Shown in pieces: positions 6,359 through 13,364 of a stretch of DNA of 64,000 bases. The stretch comes from CAZICM01 sp964537685 (GTDB lineage: Bacteria > Myxococcota_A > Polyangia > Polyangiales > Polyangiaceae): positions 1 to 64,000 of the forward strand of contig CAZICM010000004.1 in assembly GCA_964537685.1 (NCBI GenBank), in the 5' to 3' direction. Below the pieces are notes generated by a model. That model ran no database searches. It was not told the origin of the DNA and worked only from the letters and a program-made list of their open reading frames with translations. Made by a program: the position numbers and the translations under genes. The first letter of the stretch is position 1. Each line of letters begins with the position of its first letter.

Positions 6359-8299
6359 ATGTCCGCTATGATTACGACTTCGCGCCTTGAAAAATCGTTT
6401 GGCAGCCGCCTTTTATTTTCGGATGTATCGCTAAAACTCACGCCGGGCTCGCGCTATGGCCTGGTTGGCGCGAACGGCTCGGGAAAGAGCACCTTTTTAA
6501 GGATATTAACAGGGCATGAAAGCGCGACATCGGGCGGTGTTTCAATTCCGTCATCCGCCCGCGTCGGCGTATTGCTACAAGATCGATTTTTAAGCGACGA
6601 CGAACGTATTCTCGATTTGGTCATGATGGGCGATTCGATCGTATGGAAAGCCCTCACCGAGCGGAAACGCATTATCGAAGGCCATGAAGAGCAGACCTTG
6701 GGCGCGGAACACCTCGCCGAATTGGAAGAACAAATACGATTGCATGATGGATATACACTAGAGGCCAGATCGCGGGCGATATTGACGGGCCTGGGCATTT
6801 CAAACGAATTGCATGAGCAACCCCTTCGCATTTTATCGGGAGGATTTAAACTGAGGGTCTTGCTCGCTCAGGTTTTAATCTCCGGCTCGGATATTCTTCT
6901 TTTGGATGAGCCTACCAATCACTTGGATATTTTATCGATTCGATGGTTAGAAAAATTCTTATGCGCCCACGATGCTTGTGTCGTCGTGATTTCTCACGAT
7001 CAGCGCTTTCTCGATCAAGTCGCGACGCATATTCTCGATGTCGATTACGACACCATCACCCAATATCATGGAAATTGGAGTCAATTCGTTCAAGAGAAAG
7101 ACTTGGCAAGACAGAGGCGCGAGGCCGAAATTGAGCGGGTTGAAGAAGAAATCGCGCATAAACAAGCTTTTGTCGATCGATTTCGCTACAAGGCCACCAA
7201 GGCCAGGCAAGCCCAAAGCCGATTAAAACAAATTGAAAAGATCGATGTGCCCGACGCCTTGGAAAGCTCGAGGCGCTCGCCCGTATTCCGCTTTTCGATA
7301 GGGCGTCCAAGCGGCAGGGATGTATTGGAAGTCAGCGGAGTTTCAAAAGCCTACGGCGAAAAGAAAGTGCTCAGCCAGGTGTCCTTTCAGGTGAAGAGAG
7401 GCGAGCGGGTAGGCATTATCGGCCCCAATGGAATTGGTAAATCGACGCTGATTAAAATCCTCGCGGGAAAATTGGAAGCGGACGCTGGAAACGTGCGCTT
7501 TGGGCATGAAACCCATATTGGTTATTTTGCCCAAGATCATAAAGAAGTGCTCGACGATCCCAAAACCACGCCGCTTGAAATCATGAAGCGAATTTGTCCG
7601 ACCGAACCTGAAAGCGCCGTGCGGGGAAGACTGGGCAGAATGCTGCTTTCCGGCGATGATGTGCATAAAAAAGTGAGCCTGCTTTCGGGCGGCGAAGGCG
7701 CCAGGCTGGTATTTTGCATGGTTATGGCGGACGATCCGAATGTATTGCTGCTCGATGAACCGACCAATCATTTGGATGTGGAGGCGATTACGGCCTTGAG
7801 CGATGGCCTAAAGGCGTATGAAGGCACGGTTCTCTTTGTGTCTCACGATCGCTGGTTTGTGTCGGCGCTGGCGACGCGCATCATCGAAATTACGCCCCGG
7901 GGGCCCAACGATTTTCCAGGCACTTATCAAGAATATTTGGCGCGTTTGGGCGACGATCATTTGGATGCCGAGGCGGTGGTGCTCAAGGCCAAACAAGCGG
8001 CCAAGGAAGAGCAAAAGCCGGAAGCATCCGTGGATGGGGCGTGGGAGGACCAAAAGCGCAGGCGCAACCGTCAAAAAGAGCTTCCTCTTCGGCGGGACAA
8101 AGTGCTGGCCGCGATTTCAGAAGCCGAACGGCGAAAGAAGACCATTAGCGATTCCTATTGCGAAGAAGGCTTTTTCGAGCGCACATCCCGCGAACAGCTC
8201 GCGCTCTTAAAACGCGAAGAAGAAGAGCTTGAACAGCGAATCGAAGCCTTAATGGGGGAATGGGAACAATTGGAAACCGAGCTGGCTTCGCTTTCCTAG
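6359..8299 (+). CDS. ABC-F family ATPase
   Basis: This is a soluble 646-residue protein with two ABC ATPase domains and no transmembrane segments. Domain 1 has GANGSGKST, LSGGFKLRVLLAQ and LLLDEPTNHLDI. Domain 2 has GPNGIGKST, LSGGEGARLVF and LLLDEPTNHLDVEA. A charged linker between the domains (around residues 240-300) matches the ABC-F interdomain linker. The last 100 residues form a Glu/Lys/Arg-rich coiled coil, as in Uup/YheS-like members. These proteins act on ribosomes in translation or antibiotic protection, and some bind branched DNA. The start could be ATG 6359 or 6368; the protein motif starts at MITTSRLEKSFG, so 6368 is equally possible. It is divergent from the DUF1592 gene. Confidence 0.95.
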   Translation: MSAMITTSRLEKSFGSRLLFSDVSLKLTPGSRYGLVGANGSGKSTFLRILTGHESATSGGVSIPSSARVGVLLQDRFLSDDERILDLVMMGDSIVWKALTERKRIIEGHEEQTLGAEHLAELEEQIRLHDGYTLEARSRAILTGLGISNELHEQPLRILSGGFKLRVLLAQVLISGSDILLLDEPTNHLDILSIRWLEKFLCAHDACVVVISHDQRFLDQVATHILDVDYDTITQYHGNWSQFVQEKDLARQRREAEIERVEEEIAHKQAFVDRFRYKATKARQAQSRLKQIEKIDVPDALESSRRSPVFRFSIGRPSGRDVLEVSGVSKAYGEKKVLSQVSFQVKRGERVGIIGPNGIGKSTLIKILAGKLEADAGNVRFGHETHIGYFAQDHKEVLDDPKTTPLEIMKRICPTEPESAVRGRLGRMLLSGDDVHKKVSLLSGGEGARLVFCMVMADDPNVLLLDEPTNHLDVEAITALSDGLKAYEGTVLFVSHDRWFVSALATRIIEITPRGPNDFPGTYQEYLARLGDDHLDAEAVVLKAKQAAKEEQKPEASVDGAWEDQKRRRNRQKELPLRRDKVLAAISEAERRKKTISDSYCEEGFFERTSREQLALLKREEEELEQRIEALMGEWEQLETELASLS

Positions 8300-8440
8300 C
8301 GCGCCCGGGTTGAATACGATCCAGGGGTGGGGCATGGTTGATCCACATAGCGCAAAAAATGATCGCTTTTCAGGGTATTTTTAGCGCGCCCAAGACGGCA
8401 TTGAATATGCAGTGGCATGGCTCTCGCCATTGTGGCGTAG

Positions 8441-9190
8441 AGGGGAGAACCCGATGAAACAGAGTCTTGTGTACGCATAGGGGCCGCTAAAAACCCGGCA
8501 TGGGATGCCTATCGCTCGGATTGCTCGGGATTGGTTTCCTACGCATGGGGCCTTCCGGCGCCTGGCCGTGTCACCAGCACGCTCCCGGGCGTATCCTCGG
8601 AGATTTCCGGCGCCGATCTCAGCGCGGGGGATATTTTAAACAATAGCTATCATGTTGTTTTATTTGTGGAATGGGTCAACAAAGCCGCTGGAACGGCCAA
8701 GGTGATTCACGAGCCCGATTGTGGAAGGGTGGCAAGCGAAGTTCAAGTCGTGCTCAGCTTGGGAAGCGGGTCCAACGTGACTTTATGGGGGGATGGTTAT
8801 ACAGCGCTTCGGTATGCGAATGCCACAGGCGGGGGCACATCACCGACGGGCAATGCGTGCGGCGATTTAAGCTATCAGGGCAAGTGCGATGGAAGCCTGC
8901 TGTCATGGTGTGAAAACGGCGCGGTGAAAAGCTATGACTGCGGGGCTGCGGGCAAGGAATGCATCTGGGAAAACGATTCGGTTGGCAACAACTGTGTCGT
9001 GCCCGCGGTGCCTCCGCCTCCCGATGTACCGGTGAACAATTGCGGCGGCGTCGATTATTTGGGCAAGTGTGATGGCAATACTTTGGTGTGGTGCCAGGAA
9101 GGACAGCTTAAAACCTTTGATTGCGGCTCGACGTCTCAAACCTGCACATGGCAAAGCAATACGGAAGGATTTAACTGTTTATCGCTGTAG
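8441..9190 (+). pseudogene. NlpC/P60-type secreted protein with broken 5' end
   Basis: The in-frame sequence from 8441 reads RGEPDETESC, then NPAWDAYRSDCSGLVSYAWG, then LPAPGRVT. The DCSGLVSYAWG element carries the catalytic Cys of NlpC/P60 cell-wall peptidases, and HVVLFVEW carries the His. The only start codon in this frame (TTG 8531) lies after the catalytic Cys codon. TAG at 8438-8440 closes the frame upstream, and no signal peptide can be read. A related-looking stretch (ALNMQWHGSRHCGV) precedes it in another frame (8398-8439), pointing to a frameshift. The C-terminal half has two copies of a Cys-rich unit (GKCDGxxLxWCxxG...DCG...C.W...NC), near 8860-8995 and 9040-9185. The gene is probably inactive, unless a sequencing error created the break. 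Confidence 0.65.
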
Positions 9191-9686
9191 TTGAATCATC
9201 GGGAGGCGGCCGGTGTTTCTTATCGCGCCACGCCTGAATGGCCAAGACGATTTCCAGCACAAAACGATGAAACGATTCTGCCAATAAAAAGACAATCGTA
9301 AACATCGAAAGCCCGCCGCAGAGCAGCACTTTGGTGTTGCCCGCGATATTCAAAAATAAAGACAGCCATACAAAGAGCGCAATAAAAGCATTGCTCATCA
9401 GATTGGCCGCGCCCACCAAGATTCTGGCGACCACATGAAAGCGCTCGTCAAAAGGTGCCGATCCCAATGCGATTAAAATAAACATGGGAATCAGGGCATA
9501 GCCTTGGCCGCCTTTAAAAAAGAAATCGATTCCCGTCTTGATTTGAGGCCCTCCACCATTGCAGCTCGTGTGTTCGGCCCAGGGCAGCGGCATCAATACG
9601 GCCATGAATACAAGCCCCGCCAGCCTTAATCGGAGCGAGCGGCGGGCGCGGGCGGCCATTTCTTTTTGGTCGGGGAAATCGCTCAT
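9171..9686 (-). CDS. Hypothetical membrane protein
   Basis: This 171-residue protein has about four hydrophobic segments: LAGLVFMAVLMPLPW, ALIPMFILIALG, AFIALFVWLSLFLNIAG and LSMFTIVFLLAESF. The N-terminus is basic (ARARRSLRLR) and the tail is polar and charged. No enzyme motif was seen. Two Cys (TSCNGGG and LLCGG) could face the periplasm. The stop lies inside the 3' end of the opposite-strand NlpC/P60 remnant, so the two genes are convergent. It follows the M15 peptidase gene with only 3 bases between them and is probably in the same operon. Confidence 0.75.
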   Translation of the reverse strand: MSDFPDQKEMAARARRSLRLRLAGLVFMAVLMPLPWAEHTSCNGGGPQIKTGIDFFFKGGQGYALIPMFILIALGSAPFDERFHVVARILVGAANLMSNAFIALFVWLSLFLNIAGNTKVLLCGGLSMFTIVFLLAESFHRFVLEIVLAIQAWRDKKHRPPPDDSTTAINS

Positions 9687-9689
9687 GGC

Positions 9690-10526
9690 TTAACGCTGCG
9701 CCTTGGGTTTTGCCTTGGGTTTGCTCGATTTTTTGGTCTTGGCTTTTTTAGAAGGCGCCTTGGTGATCGCATCCGGGTCGCCCAAGAATTCAAAATGCAT
9801 GCTGTCTTCGAGTTTGTCCTTGCCCAGCCAATAAAAACCATATCGCTCAAATGCTTTTATCCAGCACTTGGGCATCTCCATCCGCTCGTAAACATCTTTA
9901 CGGCTTTTGTCCTTGCAATACCGGTGGTTGGGCCAGGGATCGACACAGCCGCAGCAGGGATTGCGTTCAGGATCGATATCGATGGCCGTTCCAAAGAGAT
10001 GATGCGAAAATTCCCCGCCCCGGTAGGTATTCTCACCCCGGAATCCGCCGATGGCCCGCGGTGAATACGATGATTTTCCTGTGCATGTCTGTTGAATTCT
10101 CTTTTCAACGCAGGCGAGCGCCGGGGCCACTTTTTTATGAATTAATATCGGCAATCCAAAAAAATTCACCGACTTGGCTTGAGAGAACGCCGATTGACGA
10201 TTGTATTGCGATGTAATTTGATCGTCGACGTGGCCATAATGTTCGCTTAAGTAGCGCAGGGCCCGGCTCTGTTTGGCTCCATCGAGCATACCGCCGGGCA
10301 CAAAGGTGCTGCGCTGCAGGAAGTTTTGAGGGCGCTGAAGATAGCAGCCATTCTCCATGGCGCCCTTTCCGGGCTTCTTTTCCTTGGCTTGCGCGTCCGA
10401 AGTTCCGCCCAGAAATGTCCACGGAAACAAGGCGAGCAGGCACAGGGCCGAAGCCACAAGCAGGCGAATCAGCCACAGAGGCGATCGGCCGCGGTCGTTG
10501 GGGATGGGGTGCACGCGCGAAGGCAT
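9690..10526 (-). CDS. M15-type (VanY-like) D-Ala-D-Ala carboxypeptidase family protein
   Basis: ATG 10526 is preferred because it is followed at once by a signal-anchor (LLVASALCLLALFPWTFLGG). Starts further upstream would add a non-hydrophobic leader. The catalytic domain shows the M15 zinc signature: FSHHLFGTAIDID (His and Asp ligands) and, later, DSMHFEF (final His and Glu). Cys-rich insertions (NPCCGCVDPW) are unusual for the family. The C-terminus is a long Lys/Ala/Pro tail that could bind the cell wall or DNA. It probably trims peptidoglycan stem peptides in the periplasm. The gene next downstream encodes a small membrane protein. A pair of palindromic repeats lies 44-84 bases upstream of the start. 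Confidence 0.85.
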   Translation of the reverse strand: MPSRVHPIPNDRGRSPLWLIRLLVASALCLLALFPWTFLGGTSDAQAKEKKPGKGAMENGCYLQRPQNFLQRSTFVPGGMLDGAKQSRALRYLSEHYGHVDDQITSQYNRQSAFSQAKSVNFFGLPILIHKKVAPALACVEKRIQQTCTGKSSYSPRAIGGFRGENTYRGGEFSHHLFGTAIDIDPERNPCCGCVDPWPNHRYCKDKSRKDVYERMEMPKCWIKAFERYGFYWLGKDKLEDSMHFEFLGDPDAITKAPSKKAKTKKSSKPKAKPKAQR

Positions 10527-10569
10527 AAACCAATCTTGGACGGCGGGGTGGCCAAAAGAATCAATACAA

Positions 10570-10610
10570 CTGTCCACGAGCTTGACAGTCCGCTGTCCAC
10601 GCGCTCGACA
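10570..10610. promoter_or_regulatory. Pair of TGTC-N9-GACA palindromes, candidate operators
   Basis: Two 18-bp direct repeats, 10570-10587 (CTGTCCACGAGCTTGACA) and 10593-10610 (CTGTCCACGCGCTCGACA), differ at two positions only. Each contains the dyad TGTC-N9-GACA. Their spacing of 23 bp is about two helical turns. They sit in the divergent intergenic region between the M15 gene (leftward) and the membrane-protein gene at 10717 (rightward), which is where a dimeric repressor or activator would bind. The cognate regulator is unknown. Confidence 0.5.
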
Positions 10611-10716
10611 AAGGCGAAAGGTCATCCACCAAAAGCCCTTGTTTCAAAGCATTTTCTATTTGGCATGCGCCGTGCTGAAGCCTCGTTCCGAACCCGCAAA
10701 AGAAATGAGGCTCATC

Positions 10717-11208
10717 ATGGATCAGGTTGCTGGAAGCTATTTGTTGCCGATGTATATCGCTTATGCCATCGCAAGCGTTGGACTCACCGTTTGGATTGCC
10801 CGCACTCTCTTTAAAAATGGTTCCGTATTTTTAGAGGAAGTGTTTAAAGACAATCCAAAAATGGCCGAGGCCGTCAATCGCCTGCTGGTCGTTGGATTTT
10901 ATTTGCTGAACCTGGGCTATGCGGCGCTGATGCTCAAGGCCCGCGGTTCGGCGAGCGCGGTGGAAGCCATTGAAGTGCTTTCGTATAAGCTTGGGCTTTT
11001 ATTGCTTTCGCTCGGCGGAATGCACTTTTTGAATTTGTATATCTTTCACCGCATTCACAGGCGCGCGAAATTGGCCGTGCTTCCTCCGCCCGTCGCGCCT
11101 CAAATGCAATTGGGGCCGGTTGGACAATATGCCCAATTTGATGCCCAATCTGATAGTTTGCCCGAGCGTATCATAGCGCGCAGGCGGCTCGCCGAGGTAC
11201 AGGCGTGA
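10717..11208 (+). CDS. Hypothetical integral membrane protein
   Basis: The start at 10717 is chosen because GAGG at 10707-10710 lies six bases upstream. The frame is open much further upstream, but that part looks non-coding. The 163-residue protein has three predicted membrane helices: LPMYIAYAIASVGLTVWI, LLVVGFYLLNLGYAALML and LGLLLLSLGGMHFLNLYIF. A basic cytoplasmic tail follows. No known family was recognised. Its stop overlaps the start of the DCC protein gene (GTGA), so the two are translationally coupled. It is the first gene of a co-oriented run that includes the UDG-like/ART fusion and the WD40 kinase. Confidence 0.75.
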   Translation: MDQVAGSYLLPMYIAYAIASVGLTVWIARTLFKNGSVFLEEVFKDNPKMAEAVNRLLVVGFYLLNLGYAALMLKARGSASAVEAIEVLSYKLGLLLLSLGGMHFLNLYIFHRIHRRAKLAVLPPPVAPQMQLGPVGQYAQFDAQSDSLPERIIARRRLAEVQA

Positions 11209-11642
11209 TTTCTTCCAAATCGATTGAAATGGATCGGTTGTTTATTCTCTACGATGCCGGCTGCCCGCTGTGTGTGCGCTGCCGGCATTGGATGGAGGAG
11301 AAGGCAGCTTACGTAAAACTGGTATTTATGCCGGCAAATTCGGCCGAGGCGGCGGCCCTCTTTGGGGATGTGCCCTGGCTTGGGCAAGAGCTGGTGGTCG
11401 TGAGCGGCGCGGGCGAAGTATGGGCGGGGCCCGCGGCTTTTATTGTGGCGCTTTGGGCGCTCGTCGATTACCGCGAATGGTCGTACAGGCTCAGCGGCGA
11501 GACGCTGTCGGCGGTGGCCGAGCCTTTTTTCAAGGCGCTTTCCAATCGGCGTAAATGGATTGCCCAATGGTTTGAGCATCCCGAATGTTCAAACGGATCG
11601 TGCAGGCGGAGGGGAGCCCATGCGATTTCGCCCTATCGCTGA
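11205..11642 (+). CDS. DCC family thiol-disulfide oxidoreductase-like protein (DUF393)
   Basis: The motif LFILYDAGCPLCVRCRHWM near the N-terminus carries the YDxxCPxC signature of the DCC family, a thioredoxin-like group. The protein is 145 residues, typical for the family. The body contains FMPANSAEAAALFGDVPW and a hydrophobic WAGPAAFIVALWAL helix. A Cys pair near the C-terminus (PECSNGSC) is an extra feature. The predicted role is disulfide or redox chemistry on an unknown partner. The GTG start overlaps the preceding stop by 4 bases, so partnership with the upstream membrane protein is likely. A more conserved start would be the Met of MDRLFILYD, 8 codons downstream. Confidence 0.8.
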   Translation: MISSKSIEMDRLFILYDAGCPLCVRCRHWMEEKAAYVKLVFMPANSAEAAALFGDVPWLGQELVVVSGAGEVWAGPAAFIVALWALVDYREWSYRLSGETLSAVAEPFFKALSNRRKWIAQWFEHPECSNGSCRRRGAHAISPYR

Positions 11643-11687
11643 CTTGAAAATCGGTTCGGCGTGGGTTTTGATGGCGCGGATATTGTT

Positions 11688-13307
11688 ATGACGAGCGCTA
11701 AAAAAACCGCGACAATCACAGCATCTTCCGAAGGCGATCCGCTGGCTTTAAACGAATTATTTCAAGGAGGCGGCGAACCCTGGAAGCCCCTCTTGGCGCC
11801 CACCATTGAAAGCGTAAAAGACGCCGAAATATTTATTGGCCCGGCCCGCAGCACCAAAATCGTTCCCGTCCGCGAACTCACCTTTCAGGCCCTAAAACCC
11901 AATCCTCCCGAACGCTGGAAGGTCGTTATCTTCGGCCAAAATCCATATCCGCGCGTCGAATCGGCGACGGGTATCGCGATGTTTGATAATACCTTTAATG
12001 ATTGGAAGGATAGCCAATTCGGTGTTGTTACTTCCATCCGCTGCATCATTAAAGCGGCGTGCATGCATAAGCTTGGCATTAAAAAACAAACATCCACCGC
12101 CGAAATCCGCGGATTGCTCGCCAAGCACAAGATTGTTCAGCCTCCGGGCTGGTTTTCCGCGATGCTTTCCCAGGGCGTTCTTTTATTGAATGCCGCGCTT
12201 TCCGCGAGCAGCGACGAGGCCATATCGACGTCGCGCCACACCGCTTTTTGGAAGCCTGTCGTCGAAAAAATTATCGAAGAAATTCTCCGCGCCAAAACCC
12301 AGGCCGATAGCCCGCATCAGGGCGTCGTATTTGCCTGGTGGGGAAGCCATGCGCGCACCCTGCGCACAATGGTCGAAAAGCTTCAGAAAAAATATCCGGG
12401 CGTGCCCGTCGAGCATATCGATTATTGCAATCCCGCCGCGGCTGGCGATGCGTTCTGCAATGGAAGCCCTTTTGGCGATATCAATGCGGCCCTTAAAAAG
12501 CTGGGCATGGATGAAGTCGACTTTTTGCCTCCCGCCGGCTGGGACGAAGAATTACACCGCGATCAGGAAACATCCGGTCGAATGGGAGAATTTATCGAAA
12601 AAACGATGGAGTTGCATAAGTTTTATCTCGATCGGCTTCAGGGCGCCAAAGACGAGAAAATGGAGGAGCTGCCGGCTATTTCCGGTGTGCTCGATATACC
12701 CGTGCCCGGTTTTGCCGAAGCAATACAGCCGGTGGTAAAGCTATTTTCATCGTTGGAGGGCATCGTTAAAGCTTCAAAGGATTTTGCCAAAAAGCTGGTG
12801 GCCAACAACAAAGCCAACGGGCTCTCGGAAGATGAAGCCGCGGCCATTCATCTCTACACAACCGGATCGGTGTTCTACCGGCAGCTCAATGCGGCAATGC
12901 GCGATAAAGATAGGCAAAAGGCAAAGCCCTATTTCGGATATCTGCGCCTCTTTTTCGAAGCCTGCAAAAAGCTTAAGCCGCATACCGATATGCTCTGGAG
13001 AGGCGTGGCTCTGGATATGCGATCCCAATATCCAAAGGGCGCGACGATTACCTGGTGGGGCGTGTCTTCCTGCACCTCGAAACTATCGGTGGCCCAAGGC
13101 TTTTTGGGTTCCAAAGGCAAACGCATGCTCTTTGAAGTGCAAAGCCAGTCGGCCGTGGGTATTAAAGCCTTTTCCGCATTTACCGGCGAAGAAGAATATG
13201 TGCTCGCGCCGGGCACCCGCTTAAATGTAGTGAGTGTGCGCAATGAATCCGATGGTTTATGTGTGGTCAGGCTCGAAGAACGAAGCGATGAGCGGCTCGT
13301 AACGTAA
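11688..13307 (+). CDS. Fusion: uracil-DNA glycosylase-like domain plus arginine-type ADP-ribosyltransferase
   Basis: Residues about 60-280 follow family 1 uracil-DNA glycosylase from end to end: VIFGQNPYP, then ATGIAMF, GWFSAMLSQGVLLLNAAL, HTAFWKPVVEKII, VVFAWWGSHA and a final NPAAAGDAF...SPFGDINAAL. The catalytic Asp of GQDPY is Asn85. The HPSPLS His is replaced in YCNPAAAG (Asn248 or Cys247). Classical uracil excision is therefore doubtful. Residues about 375-530 resemble NAD:arginine ADP-ribosyltransferases: a YTTGSVFYRQLNAAMRD helix, LWRGV (Arg438), WGVSSCTS (STS element, 460-464) and GEEEYVLAPGT (ExE, Glu501/Glu503). All ART catalytic elements are present. A helical linker joins the two. 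ATG 11688 is preferred to GTG 11661. It lies in a co-oriented run before a WD40 kinase. Interpretation: a nucleic-acid-recognising domain targeting an ADP-ribosylating enzyme. Confidence 0.85.
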   Translation: MTSAKKTATITASSEGDPLALNELFQGGGEPWKPLLAPTIESVKDAEIFIGPARSTKIVPVRELTFQALKPNPPERWKVVIFGQNPYPRVESATGIAMFDNTFNDWKDSQFGVVTSIRCIIKAACMHKLGIKKQTSTAEIRGLLAKHKIVQPPGWFSAMLSQGVLLLNAALSASSDEAISTSRHTAFWKPVVEKIIEEILRAKTQADSPHQGVVFAWWGSHARTLRTMVEKLQKKYPGVPVEHIDYCNPAAAGDAFCNGSPFGDINAALKKLGMDEVDFLPPAGWDEELHRDQETSGRMGEFIEKTMELHKFYLDRLQGAKDEKMEELPAISGVLDIPVPGFAEAIQPVVKLFSSLEGIVKASKDFAKKLVANNKANGLSEDEAAAIHLYTTGSVFYRQLNAAMRDKDRQKAKPYFGYLRLFFEACKKLKPHTDMLWRGVALDMRSQYPKGATITWWGVSSCTSKLSVAQGFLGSKGKRMLFEVQSQSAVGIKAFSAFTGEEEYVLAPGTRLNVVSVRNESDGLCVVRLEERSDERLVT

Positions 13308-13364
13308 TTTCAATTCAACAAACTTGACGAAGGATACAGTTTTTATCTTAGCATCCGATCGCTT

